Shown here one piece after another: positions 1-10,157 of a stretch of DNA of 64,000 nucleotides. This stretch comes from a virus: IMG/VR virus record IMGVR_UViG_3300028786_000007, positions 36,524-100,523 of that record; one strand, given 5' to 3'. The translations under genes and the position numbers were made by a program. Each line of letters opens with the position of its first letter. The first letter of the stretch is position 1. The notes under the pieces were generated by a model that saw nothing but the letters and a program-made list of their open reading frames with translations, had not been told where the DNA came from and searched no databases.

Positions 1-1
1 C

Positions 2-817
2 TTCTTCAAGGCGTCCGACGCCCTGGAAGCAGGTGAAAATTACGTCAATGGCCGGTTCAATTCGGAGGCTACCCGTAAGGCGCTGGCTTCCATGACCCCA
101 CAGGAGCGCGACCTGTTCGCGGAAGGCTTCGCCAGCCGGTTTATGCAGCAGGCTCGCAGAGTAGGCGACCGCCGCTCCTTGTTGAACTCCATCAACAATT
201 CCCCGGACGCTCGGGAACGCTTCACGATTGCCCTCGGCCCTAACCGGGCGCGGTCGATGGAAGCCTTTCTGCGCGTCGAGGGCGTACTAGACCTGCTGCG
301 TAAGGCGCAAGGCAACAGCACTACGGCCCGACAGCTCGTCGAGCTGGGCCTTATTGGCGCTTCCGGCTATCACGCTTACGAGACCGAACCCTCCGCCATC
401 CTCGGCGCGATCCTAGTGATGGGTAATCGCCACATTAATCGCCGCGTAGCCGAGCGCGTCGCGCAACAGCTACTGAGCCCGAACGTGACGCAGATGATGG
501 CCGGCCTGAAGCAGGTTGGTTCGACCCCCATGATGGACGCCCTGAGGAGCTTCGATAAGCTAATGGTCCGCACTGGCATTGCCTCGCAAGGCGCTCGGGA
601 AGCCGCGCCCGCCCAACCTGCGCCTGCTCCGACGCCCTCCACGCCCCCTCTGCCGGAGCGTAAGTCCGCCCCCACCGGCCGCGGCGCAGCGCTTCAGGGC
701 CTCCAGGAGGCTCAGCGCATGGCTCAGGAGGCTATCGCACGCGGGGCTCAGGAGGACGCCGTTAATGCGCGGCTCGCCGCCTACATCAAAGCGAATAACC
801 TGACTGACGGGGCATAG
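2..817 (+). CDS. C-terminal part of a large virion (probably ejected) protein
   Basis: The reading frame is open from the window edge, so the start lies outside. An internal ATG at 92 is only one possible start. The visible 271 residues are helical and Arg/Ala-rich. They include the segments ERFTIALG, LRVEGVLDLLRKA and NSTTARQLVELGL, a pattern I associate with the C-terminal region of large internal virion proteins of podoviruses. A Pro/Ala-rich linker follows, then a helical tail. The stop directly abuts the start of the giant gene at 818, so the two are probably co-expressed virion components. The family link is from memory and moderately sure. Confidence 0.7.
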   Translation, partial: FFKASDALEAGENYVNGRFNSEATRKALASMTPQERDLFAEGFASRFMQQARRVGDRRSLLNSINNSPDARERFTIALGPNRARSMEAFLRVEGVLDLLRKAQGNSTTARQLVELGLIGASGYHAYETEPSAILGAILVMGNRHINRRVAERVAQQLLSPNVTQMMAGLKQVGSTPMMDALRSFDKLMVRTGIASQGAREAAPAQPAPAPTPSTPPLPERKSAPTGRGAALQGLQEAQRMAQEAIARGAQEDAVNARLAAYIKANNLTDGA

Positions 818-3800
818 ATGTTCAATTGGGATGAGCTGCTCTTTAATCCGAACCTGCTAACCCAACCCCAACCCGTCGTAGCGCCGGGCGGGTGGACCCC
901 ACGCCTAGAGCCCGTCAACTTCTCTCCCCAGCCTACACCCTCGCAGCCTACGGTGCAGCCTTCCTGGGCAGCGCCAAACTTGGAACCCGCCCTAAACCCG
1001 CGGGTTCCCTTTTCCCCAGTGGCCGCGGAGAACTATGACCCCTTCAAGGCGTTCGCCGCGGACGTTAAGGAGCCCAAGAAGCCCAACCTTGGGCTGATGG
1101 GCGAAAGCTGGGGCACGCTGAAGCCGGACGACCAGAAGAAGTGGCTGGACGACCAGTTCGCTGCTTACGAAACTGGTCAGCAGCGCATCAAGAACCTGGA
1201 AGGCTTGATCGCTGCCTCGCCGAGCCCGGTGGCGCAGCGCGCTTTGCAATCGCAACTGAATGCGACGCGCTCTACGCTGCCGGACCTCGCCAAGCTTAAC
1301 GAAATGCGGGCTGGCACCGCGCCGCTGCCGCTGAAGACCGGCCTGCGGGCCGGCGCGGAAAACGCTGTGCAAGGCTTCTCCGGCGCGGTTCTGGGTATCC
1401 CGGAGTTCGCGGGCATCGTCAAAGGCTACCTCGGCGATGAGAAGGTCGACGACAATACGCTGCTGAAGTGGGCGCAGGACGCCAAGCTGAAAGTGAATCA
1501 GCTGTTCCCCGGCGACGCGGCCCGCCAGGAGGATTTCTCCCAGAAGCTCGCCAACGGCCTGGGCCAACTCGGAGCGTTCTATGGCGGCGGCGCAGTCACT
1601 GCGCTACTGAAGGCCGGGCCGAAAGCCGTGGCGGCCGTGGTCACCGCGATGGGCGCTTCGGCCTCCGGCTCCCAAGGCTTTGAGGAAGCCACTGCGGAAC
1701 TCAAGAAAGCCCAAGAGGCGGCCAAGGCGGCCGGCGATACGGCGCAGGTCAGCGAGCTCGACCGTATCCTAAAGACCTTCGGCTATGCCGCGGTCGGCAC
1801 GACGGAAGCGCTGCCCATCGTCTCTACCTTCGCTCGAGTGGCCGCCCCCACGACGCGCATTGGTGCGCGGGTGGCCGGAGCCTTTGAGGGTGCGCTGGAG
1901 GAAGGTGCTCAGGAAGCGGCCAGCCAGCTTGCCCAGAACGCCATTACAGGCCAGACCACGGACCCGAATCGTCCGCTCGGCGAGGGCGTGGCCGAATCCG
2001 CGGCGATCGGCGCGGTCCTTGGCGGCGGTGCGGGCGGGGCCTTCGCCGGTAAGCCGGTCCCCGGCGTCGAGGAAGTCAACCCCTCCGTCGAAGCGCCTTT
2101 CGCGGGGCCGATGGAGATGAAGCCCGGCGAATCGCTGAGCTTTATTGACTTGATCCCGGACGAAAATGGCGAGTATTCCGTTGATGGTGGCCAGCGTGCG
2201 CTTAATGCTCCCGTAGCGGCCTTGCCGAGCCCCGAGGGGCCGGCCGCGGCTACCGTAGCGCCGGACTTGCCCCCCACGGCTCCTGCGGGCTCCTCGTCCG
2301 CCTCCGCGCCGATCACGCCGCCGCCCGGCACGAGCTTCTTCGATGCGGGCAGTTATGACGCGGCGTTGAAGGGTAAAGAGCTCGGCAAGGACGAATATTA
2401 CCATGGCGGCTCCTACAAGGGCGGCCAGAGCGACGGGGTGGTCTACCTTACCAAGAACCCGAACTTCGCTGACACCTATGTCACAATGGCGAAGGAGCGC
2501 GGTATTGAAGGCGCTGACCGCCAACGCCTCTCTGTTCCGCTGCAGGCCGTCGCGCCGATGGACGCAGTTGAGCGCGCGGCGACCGCGGCCGGCATTGATA
2601 CGGCCTCCAGCACGCCCGCTTCATGGTTCGACAAAGAGCTGCACGGCGACCAAGCTGTCAAATTGCTGACGCAATCGCTGAAGAAGGCCGGCTTCGACCA
2701 CGCCGTGTTGCCGGACGTGAGTTATGGCGGCGGTATGCAGGAGGATGTGACGGTCGCCTTCGGGCCGAATGCGAAGACTGCAGTGCAAGATGCCGCGGTG
2801 AAGGGTAAGGCCGCCGGACCAGACATGACCCGCCGTGGCTTCCTTAAGGGCCTGGGAGCGGCTGCAGGAGCGGCGGCCGTCGCCTCAACTGGCTTGCCTA
2901 AAAGCGTGGGGCAGTTAGCCAGCCCACCTCAAGCAGCAGCGACTCCGGTGGCAGCTGCTGCCCGGCCCGCATGGCGTCCTTGGAGTGAAATCACAAATCA
3001 ATACCAGTATCGGCCCCTAACAGCTCAAACACTTGATCCCAAGCGTTACGAAAAACTCGCCAAATTTGTCACCAAAAATATCGGCGGCAATGTCGACTTG
3101 GGTCAACAGCTTGCGGAAGGTAAGATCCAGGAGGTTGTCTTCGAAGGTCGGCCTGTGGGCTACAACATTGATATAGCCTTTCCCCACTACGCGACGCCTG
3201 ACTTCCGATTGCAAAATCACCCGTTTAAGCTGTACGAAAAAGCCTTTAATCCGCTTCCGTACCCCAAAGCAATTGAAGCTCAGAAGCAATCGGAAGCTCC
3301 GAAAGCCGAAAAACCCACCCTCCCCGAGCAGCCCTTCAAAGCCGTAGGTGGCAAGCCCGGCGACGTCACCCGCGCAATCGAAATCTCGCCGCAACTGAAC
3401 GCGGATCAGGTTGAGCAGCAAAGCAAGCTGCTACTGAACGCCGGCCGTACGGTGCAGCTGCCCGACGCGCTGACTGAGCCTTATTTCCGCGCGATCAACG
3501 CCCTGGGCAGTATGATCCCGGAGAATATCCCGGCGAACGTGCTCGTGGAAGTTCGGCCGTCCGGCGTTACCGAAAACGGTAAGCCGCTGATCAACGCGGT
3601 GTTCCGGACCGCGGCCGGCGCAGAGCAGATGGTGCAAGGCACCTGGGAAGAGCTAACCGACGTCCGGGCCTTTTACATGCCCGCTGGCGGCGGGGCCGCT
3701 CACGGCCTTTTCCTTCTTCCGTTGGATCCGAGTCAAAGCGGCTCCGATCGTCTTGGGGGCGTATTGTGGCATGAGATTCTTCATGCCCTCCGCCGAGAGG

Positions 3801-6800
3801 GGCACCTGCCCGCCCGTGACTGGAATCGGCTTCTTGGCCATGCGACGGACCTCGATATCCTGGGCCAAAGGTATCAATCCTTTGCGCAGGCGACCCGTGA
3901 CCCATACGCAAAAGACTACGAGCCGAACGGCACCATTCGTGAGCTTTATGCTGAGTTCAACGAGGGCCGACCGGACTTTGATGAGGCCATGGCTCAGGAA
4001 GCCGTCGCCCACATGCTGGAACAGTATAGCCACGGTGCGCTCGATGCACAAGCGATGGCCCCCATCCAGGATGTGCTGGACAACATTAAGAATGGCGCAT
4101 ATGCCCAGCCCGTGACCGGCGCGGAGGCGGGGCCGATTGATCAGGCTCGGCAGGGCGTTAAGCTCCCGGAAGGCGTCGTGCGCGTGTATCATGGCACGGT
4201 GCGGCCGGACTTCGAACGCTTCGACACGTCCAAATCGGAACATGGCGGCGACGCCTACTTCACCGAAAACCCTGAGCTCGCTAACGAATTTGCGGGCGGT
4301 AAATACCCGGAATCATTAGAGAACCCACCCTATTCACTGCCCTATAATTCTGCGCGTCGGGTGATCCCGGCGGATATGGACGTGACCGGCTTTAAGCGGG
4401 TGAAGTTCGGCAGCTGGCTGCTGGGCCCCTATGAGTGGACCCGCGACGACGGCGCGAAGCTGCAGAAGGCGGTCGATCAAGCCAAGGCGGAAGGCTACAA
4501 AGGCCTGGTCGCGGAGGGCATTACTGATCAGAAAGTGAAGGGTTCTCAGTACATCACCTGGACCCCGGATACGGTCAAGCACGCTTTTACCCAGAAGCCG
4601 CTTTATGCGCTGTTCGGGAAATGGGGCAAGGGAGAAGCTAGGACGGGAGAACCTGCCCCAGAGCTGCCGAAAGATCTTGAGTACCTCAATAAGTCAACTA
4701 CAGAAGAGTGGGCCACGGCCAAGTATTCTAAGCCGTTATTTGCCATTGAAAACATCCCCGGCACCGTTTCTTATGAAATTAGTAAAACCGTTCTTCAAAA
4801 TTCATTGACTGAAACTACAAAGTGGATGAATGAGAAGAATATCGGCGGCACTAAAAATGAACTCTACGACCTGACTTTCAAGAAAATCTTCATCAAGAAC
4901 ATGATGAAGATGGGCCAAGATTACCTGCAGAAAGAAGGATCTGGCCCCAAAGAAGCAGGAATATACCTTACGGCTGCTGCGGCAGGATTGATGCCGGGCT
5001 CTGGACAACCTGTTTTAGCAAAGGCCCCACTCACAGAAACTGGACCAGCGAAGCCGGCCGGGCCGAAGCCAGCGACGGACTACACCAAAAAAGAGATCGA
5101 CGCTCTAAACGACGCGGATTGGGCCACGGCCAAGTACCTCAACCCGTATTACGCCGTCGATTCATTGACGGGCTTCGCCCACGAGACGGCCACTAAGCTT
5201 TTGAAGGAGGCTGCGAAGAGCTCGGAGCCCCTCAAGAAGAAATTTCTGTTCAGTATCATCACGGTCGCTAACGTCTGGTCCACCTGGGCTGAGGGCTCAA
5301 AGAACAAGCAAGCCAGCGATCAGCTGCTCGCCGCGGCGCAGTTACTGCTGCCCGGTTCGATCCAGAAGCCCGCGGCCCAATCGGGAACCACGGTCACCAC
5401 GTCCTACGGCCATAAACTGGCTGAGAAAAATAAGGCCGCCTTCAAGGCTGAGATCAATAAGACGCTGGATCAGCTTGTTGCTGTCGGCGAGAAGAAGACC
5501 TCAAAGCCCTTCACGGTTCAGCAAGCCTCCGAATACGCTGACGCCCAGCACCCCGGCGCAGGCGTGACCATCGACAACCTTATGAGGTGGAATGAGGGCG
5601 CGGACACCGACCCAAAGCTCTTGGCGATAGCCATTGAGGAATTGTTGGCGGACCCAGAGACCAGCGGCATAGACATTTCCGAAGACCCCCTGCAGCTGGC
5701 CGTCCTGCAAGATATTGTGGCGATGCTGGAGGGGCAAAAGAGCCCGCCTGAGCCCACTACAGCGCAGACTTCCATCACCGTCGACCAAGCCTTGGAATAC
5801 GCCAAGACTCAAGACACTGATGCCTATTTCGCTCTCTATGACCTCGTCAAAGGAGCTTTCAAGGGAACGGATAGCGCCAAGCTCGACCCTGCACAGGTCG
5901 CCGACGCCCTTATTGACCATCTTGAGAACCAAGATGAGCCGATTACAGCGGCTGACTTCAAGTCAGACACGGTCCTCAACGATATTGCCGGGATGCTATA
6001 CGGGCACAAGTCGCTGCCCGAGCCGGAGCCGGCCGCAGTAGAGGCGGCCGGAAAAATCATCATGGCCGCCTTTGGCGACTATTATTGGTTCCAGGAAGCC
6101 AAAAATAATGCTGCAGCTAAGGTCAAGTCATCAGACGTTAAGAACCAAACACCTGCCTTTAAAACAGCCATTGCTGAGCACCTGAGCAGTCTTGCACCTG
6201 CATTTGCTCCGGAGTTTCAAGTGGCTTTTGGCAAAGCCATTGATATCCTGGGGGGTGTAAAGCCTACCGAGCCAGAGGCCGCTAAGCCTGCGGAAGACCC
6301 CCTAGAAGCGGCCGAAAAGATCATGAAGGATTACTTCGACCATGCCGATTGGTATTGGCAAGGGGCGAAGAATTACGGTGCCGCCCAAGTGACATTGGCT
6401 GATGTCAAAAACAAAACGCCAACATTTTATGCCGCGGTGGTGGAGGGCTTAAAGGAAACCGCTAAAACGCTTAAGCCTGGGGCGAAGGCAGCGATCCAAA
6501 AGGCCATCGACGTTCTGGAAGCTGGTAAGAGCAAGACTCTTGCCACCGCGGAAGATCCCGCCTTCAAGACCCTCGCCGAGGCGAATAACTACGCCAATGA
6601 GCTAGGCCCAGACGTGCAGGCTGCTTTCGTTCAAGCGCTCAACGCAACGAACAAGAAGCTGCCCCATGCTGTCAATTACATCAAATTGGACGAGACCAGC
6701 AAAAACCTCGCTGTAATCGCCATTGAGACCCCTGATGCAGAGCTGAAAAGTAAGCTGCTGAAGATGATTAACGGGCTATATGCCGGCTCCAAGGCGCTGA

Positions 6801-9800
6801 AGAAAGCCGGTGACACTGGTTATTACTCACCGTCGGCTGAGGCCGAGCCAACCCCGGCGAAGAAACCCGCCAATCCCACGGGACACGCCATAGCCGACCC
6901 CGCGAGCGGGCTCGCCTATGAGATCGCCACCAACGCCTTCAAGGGGGCCAAGTCAGACGCGCAAAGCGCCTGGGAAATGGACCAGCCGGTTAATGCGGAA
7001 ATAGCCAAGATCGCTAATCTGAAAATTAGCGAAGCGGCAGGTGCAGTCCCCCTCACTGGAGTAGGTTCGCTGAGTGAGCCCGAGCTGAACCAGCTCCAGA
7101 AAATCTATGAGCAGCTGAATGCTATCGAGGGCGGCACCTTCGAGAGCGCCGCCGCGCCCGCACCCAAGACCTACAAGCACGTCACGAGCGCCCTGAATAA
7201 GTTCGTTGCGGTGTCCTATAAGGGCAAAAAGCATATCCAGGAGCAAATTCAGACGCTCTACGAAGCGGCCTTCAAGGACAAAGGTGCTTTCCCGGTCGTT
7301 TCCAAGACTGCTGAGTTCAAAACGGAGCTGGTCAAATGGCTGCACAACGTCGCTCAGCAAAACGGCAGCTCCGACTTAGCGAAAGACTTCAGTAAATTTG
7401 CGGAGACCATCGATACTTCGGAAGGCGACGGCACCGTCGAAGAGCCTAAGCCTGAATTCAAGCCCACGCTCAGCTTCGAAGACATGATCCCCGCGCCGCA
7501 GCGAGAATACACCTTCGCCAAGAATGCGGGCGGCGGCACCAAGCCGAAGGAAATCTGGACCGACGAAGAGGGCAAGGAGTACCTGTTCAAGCCGGTCAAG
7601 AAGGGCGACGAGTTCGTTGCCTACGGCGAAGTCGCGGGCGGCCACATCTCCGCCCTGGTCAACCCCAAAGCCCCTAAAATCTGGCTCCAGGAGCTCAACG
7701 GCCGGACCGGCTCGATGCAGGAGATGCTGCCTAACGGCGGCGACCTGGGCGACGTAGCGATTGAGGACCTCACCGGTGCGGAGGTCCAATCGATCATGCG
7801 CGAACACGTGGTGGATTGGCTGATCTCCAATCATGATGGTCACCGCCGCCAGTTCCTGATCATGGGTGACGGCTCGCTGGTCGGCATCGATAAGGGCCAA
7901 GCCTTCAAATATTTCGGCAAGGACAAGCTCGACGTTGACTACCACCCTAACTCGCAATACGGCGAGGAGGAGCCAATCTACAATAAGATGTGGCGCGCGC
8001 TGGTGGCCGGCAAGCTGACCAAGGCAACGAAGGACATTCTCGGCCCCGACGGAGATACTGAAGCTGTTAAGAAACAGTTAGGAGAGCTGCGTGCAAAATT
8101 AGCAGAAATTGCTCCTGAGGCTGAGAAAGCGCAATCTTGGCTTGTTAATTTTCAAAATGGACTGAAGTCGGAAGTTCGGTTACTGACTGATGCTACCAAT
8201 GATGCTGAGTATGAAGATGCTCAGGATATGCATATGGCCTTGAATGCCAGGCTGTCCTCCATAGAAGAGGAATTTCTACAGGACGCTGAGGAAAAACTCA
8301 AACTTGAGCCGCAGGAATGGTGGATTGCCGGTGAGCAAAAAGGCCGGTCTTTCTTTGCGTCCAAGGATAATAAGCAGGCCCGCATAGGCGCTTCGTACAA
8401 TCAATTTATCCCGGTCTTGGCCAAGACGTGGTTCCTGCCGCAGAATGGCATCACCCTAAAGGAAGCGCAGGAGATCCTCGGAAAGACCCACCTTCATGCG
8501 GGCTCCTTCCTAGAAACTCATGGCTACAGTCAAGAAGCGGAAAAATATGCTACCGCGCTACGCGACAAAGGCTATGACCACATCAAATTGAGCGATGATG
8601 CCATCGTTGGCCTCATCGCGCCGCAGGTCGTGCAGCCCTGGGAACCGATCACGCAAGAATACCGCGATAAGGTTCATGTTGCTGCCAACGGCTATCTGGG
8701 CGACCTGCTCCGCAGCATGGCCCGGAATCTCAGAAACCCGGAAGCTCGGAAGCTACTGATTCGGCAAGCTGAAAAGTTTGAAAAAGCCAAAGGGGAATTA
8801 CTTTGGAACAACGACATCCTTCCTGAACTGGAACAAAGCATAGACTCCACTGTACTGGTGGGTTGGCGCGTCAGCATCAACAACCTCATTAATGACCGAT
8901 ATGCAGCCCTAACCCAAAAAGCAGAAACGCAAACTGATTCGGGTAATTTTTGGTCTGATCTGGTCAGTAGAACTCAATATAATTTACGCACTAACCTCTA
9001 TAATTTTGGTGTAAAGGCTCAAAGTTTACATCCAGCTGAGGGTGAGTATTCTCAAGGCCAAGTTGATGAACTCAAGAAAAGTAAATTTGCCACTGAGTTT
9101 CAAATATCTGAACTTGAGAATCAAAACGATACTGTCAAATTTGACAGTATCTTCTTCAAGGCCGCCAACGAAGCTGTCGATATTTTGCAAAACAAACTCT
9201 CGGACGACAACTTCTTGGGGCTGATCAAGCCCTATGCGGAACGTCGTTTCAAGGGCCGGCCGAACAACCTTGATGCCTTTCTGGACTACGCGCTGCAGCG
9301 GAAGGGCAACCTCGCCAACAAATTCAACCGATTTTTTCTAGGGTTGCGCACAGATCAAAAACGACGCAGCGACGCCGTTAGGGAGGTGACGAGCAGCAGC
9401 GACTACACTGTGAAAGAGTGGAAAACCACAGTCGCAGACATCAATAAAACTCACGGCATCAATCTGACCCCGGAAGAATATGGGGCCATAAATGCCTACA
9501 CGGGCTCTTCCTTCCGAGGCGTAAACAACACGTTACGCACTGGTACGCCGTGGGAAGCGGAGAAAAAGCTCAGCAATGAGTGGCTGAGAGACATGAATTT
9601 TGCGGACCTGATCGAAAGCGGGTTGCAGAAGATCAAGCCCTACACAGGCACCGCATGGCGGGGTCAGGTAGTACACTCCGATGAACTGGCACGCTTACTG
9701 CCCGGTCGCGTACTCACCAATAAGGCATTTTGGTCAACGTCTTATAGCCCCGGTAACGCTTTCAACGGCAACGTGAAATTCATCATTGAATCGAAGAGTG

Positions 9801-9970
9801 GTCGCAACATTAAGTTTTTGTCCGGCCATGCCTCTGAAGATGAGGTGCTGTTCCCAACGGAACGCCAGTTCCTGATCACTTACCGGGAAGAAGGGACCAA
9901 CAAGCACGGTGATCCCTGCACAGACATCTACCTGACCGAGCTGCCGGAGGTAGATTTCAATGCGCTTTAG
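818..9970 (+). CDS. giant polyvalent protein with ADP-ribosyltransferase, metallopeptidase-like and kinase-like modules
   Basis: This 3050-residue protein probably enters the host with the DNA. From N to C: a Pro-rich start; Gly/Ala-rich hydrophobic stretches (about 200-410); an ADP-ribosyltransferase-like module (about 525-660, EYYHGGSYKGG); a Tat-like segment TRRGFLKGLGAAAG (about 671-700); a zinc-peptidase motif HEILH (985-989); a second ART-like module (about 1121-1260, RVYHGTVRPDF); helical repeats (about 1288-2205); a HipA/PI-kinase-like module (about 2227-2400) with NHDGH (2338-2342) and GID (D2358); and a C-terminal R-S-E class mono-ADP-ribosyltransferase with R2948, STS 2973-2975 and E3007-x-E3009. 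LSFIDLIP (440) and LSFEDMIP (2218) precede modules. Domain calls rest on motifs; cellular targets are unknown. It starts one base after the upstream stop. Confidence 0.85.
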   Translation: MFNWDELLFNPNLLTQPQPVVAPGGWTPRLEPVNFSPQPTPSQPTVQPSWAAPNLEPALNPRVPFSPVAAENYDPFKAFAADVKEPKKPNLGLMGESWGTLKPDDQKKWLDDQFAAYETGQQRIKNLEGLIAASPSPVAQRALQSQLNATRSTLPDLAKLNEMRAGTAPLPLKTGLRAGAENAVQGFSGAVLGIPEFAGIVKGYLGDEKVDDNTLLKWAQDAKLKVNQLFPGDAARQEDFSQKLANGLGQLGAFYGGGAVTALLKAGPKAVAAVVTAMGASASGSQGFEEATAELKKAQEAAKAAGDTAQVSELDRILKTFGYAAVGTTEALPIVSTFARVAAPTTRIGARVAGAFEGALEEGAQEAASQLAQNAITGQTTDPNRPLGEGVAESAAIGAVLGGGAGGAFAGKPVPGVEEVNPSVEAPFAGPMEMKPGESLSFIDLIPDENGEYSVDGGQRALNAPVAALPSPEGPAAATVAPDLPPTAPAGSSSASAPITPPPGTSFFDAGSYDAALKGKELGKDEYYHGGSYKGGQSDGVVYLTKNPNFADTYVTMAKERGIEGADRQRLSVPLQAVAPMDAVERAATAAGIDTASSTPASWFDKELHGDQAVKLLTQSLKKAGFDHAVLPDVSYGGGMQEDVTVAFGPNAKTAVQDAAVKGKAAGPDMTRRGFLKGLGAAAGAAAVASTGLPKSVGQLASPPQAAATPVAAAARPAWRPWSEITNQYQYRPLTAQTLDPKRYEKLAKFVTKNIGGNVDLGQQLAEGKIQEVVFEGRPVGYNIDIAFPHYATPDFRLQNHPFKLYEKAFNPLPYPKAIEAQKQSEAPKAEKPTLPEQPFKAVGGKPGDVTRAIEISPQLNADQVEQQSKLLLNAGRTVQLPDALTEPYFRAINALGSMIPENIPANVLVEVRPSGVTENGKPLINAVFRTAAGAEQMVQGTWEELTDVRAFYMPAGGGAAHGLFLLPLDPSQSGSDRLGGVLWHEILHALRREGHLPARDWNRLLGHATDLDILGQRYQSFAQATRDPYAKDYEPNGTIRELYAEFNEGRPDFDEAMAQEAVAHMLEQYSHGALDAQAMAPIQDVLDNIKNGAYAQPVTGAEAGPIDQARQGVKLPEGVVRVYHGTVRPDFERFDTSKSEHGGDAYFTENPELANEFAGGKYPESLENPPYSLPYNSARRVIPADMDVTGFKRVKFGSWLLGPYEWTRDDGAKLQKAVDQAKAEGYKGLVAEGITDQKVKGSQYITWTPDTVKHAFTQKPLYALFGKWGKGEARTGEPAPELPKDLEYLNKSTTEEWATAKYSKPLFAIENIPGTVSYEISKTVLQNSLTETTKWMNEKNIGGTKNELYDLTFKKIFIKNMMKMGQDYLQKEGSGPKEAGIYLTAAAAGLMPGSGQPVLAKAPLTETGPAKPAGPKPATDYTKKEIDALNDADWATAKYLNPYYAVDSLTGFAHETATKLLKEAAKSSEPLKKKFLFSIITVANVWSTWAEGSKNKQASDQLLAAAQLLLPGSIQKPAAQSGTTVTTSYGHKLAEKNKAAFKAEINKTLDQLVAVGEKKTSKPFTVQQASEYADAQHPGAGVTIDNLMRWNEGADTDPKLLAIAIEELLADPETSGIDISEDPLQLAVLQDIVAMLEGQKSPPEPTTAQTSITVDQALEYAKTQDTDAYFALYDLVKGAFKGTDSAKLDPAQVADALIDHLENQDEPITAADFKSDTVLNDIAGMLYGHKSLPEPEPAAVEAAGKIIMAAFGDYYWFQEAKNNAAAKVKSSDVKNQTPAFKTAIAEHLSSLAPAFAPEFQVAFGKAIDILGGVKPTEPEAAKPAEDPLEAAEKIMKDYFDHADWYWQGAKNYGAAQVTLADVKNKTPTFYAAVVEGLKETAKTLKPGAKAAIQKAIDVLEAGKSKTLATAEDPAFKTLAEANNYANELGPDVQAAFVQALNATNKKLPHAVNYIKLDETSKNLAVIAIETPDAELKSKLLKMINGLYAGSKALKKAGDTGYYSPSAEAEPTPAKKPANPTGHAIADPASGLAYEIATNAFKGAKSDAQSAWEMDQPVNAEIAKIANLKISEAAGAVPLTGVGSLSEPELNQLQKIYEQLNAIEGGTFESAAAPAPKTYKHVTSALNKFVAVSYKGKKHIQEQIQTLYEAAFKDKGAFPVVSKTAEFKTELVKWLHNVAQQNGSSDLAKDFSKFAETIDTSEGDGTVEEPKPEFKPTLSFEDMIPAPQREYTFAKNAGGGTKPKEIWTDEEGKEYLFKPVKKGDEFVAYGEVAGGHISALVNPKAPKIWLQELNGRTGSMQEMLPNGGDLGDVAIEDLTGAEVQSIMREHVVDWLISNHDGHRRQFLIMGDGSLVGIDKGQAFKYFGKDKLDVDYHPNSQYGEEEPIYNKMWRALVAGKLTKATKDILGPDGDTEAVKKQLGELRAKLAEIAPEAEKAQSWLVNFQNGLKSEVRLLTDATNDAEYEDAQDMHMALNARLSSIEEEFLQDAEEKLKLEPQEWWIAGEQKGRSFFASKDNKQARIGASYNQFIPVLAKTWFLPQNGITLKEAQEILGKTHLHAGSFLETHGYSQEAEKYATALRDKGYDHIKLSDDAIVGLIAPQVVQPWEPITQEYRDKVHVAANGYLGDLLRSMARNLRNPEARKLLIRQAEKFEKAKGELLWNNDILPELEQSIDSTVLVGWRVSINNLINDRYAALTQKAETQTDSGNFWSDLVSRTQYNLRTNLYNFGVKAQSLHPAEGEYSQGQVDELKKSKFATEFQISELENQNDTVKFDSIFFKAANEAVDILQNKLSDDNFLGLIKPYAERRFKGRPNNLDAFLDYALQRKGNLANKFNRFFLGLRTDQKRRSDAVREVTSSSDYTVKEWKTTVADINKTHGINLTPEEYGAINAYTGSSFRGVNNTLRTGTPWEAEKKLSNEWLRDMNFADLIESGLQKIKPYTGTAWRGQVVHSDELARLLPGRVLTNKAFWSTSYSPGNAFNGNVKFIIESKSGRNIKFLSGHASEDEVLFPTERQFLITYREEGTNKHGDPCTDIYLTELPEVDFNAL

Positions 9971-10157
9971 GCAGGTCCAGAGCATTTTCGATAAAGCGGG
10001 GGGAAAGCTCCTCCTGCTCCGCCAGCGGGTCGCTGACTTGCTGGCGGGCCTGATTTTGCGCCTGCGCCGCCTTCACTTCGGAAGTCTTAACCTGTGCATC
10101 CGTCATGCCAGAAGCTTTCAGCAAGGCTTTTACTTCAGGCGAATACGTAATTGTCAT
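9957..10157 (-). CDS. small protein on the opposite strand, unknown function
   Basis: This gene encodes 66 residues on the minus strand, and its end overlaps the giant gene by 14 bases. A GGAGAC ribosome binding site lies at a suitable distance upstream of the ATG. The peptide (MTITYSPEVKALLKASGMTD...) is Ala/Gln/Glu-rich, soluble and predicted helical. It sits alone between two plus-strand virion genes, which is unusual. I recognise no family. It is supported by the good ribosome binding site and protein-like composition. Confidence 0.6.
   Translation of the reverse strand: MTITYSPEVKALLKASGMTDAQVKTSEVKAAQAQNQARQQVSDPLAEQEELSPRFIENALDLPKAH

Noticed and set aside
18-900. Search for CRISPR arrays and transposases here and over the whole window
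   Set aside because: No regularly spaced direct repeats of 25-40 bases with spacers and no transposase motifs were seen.
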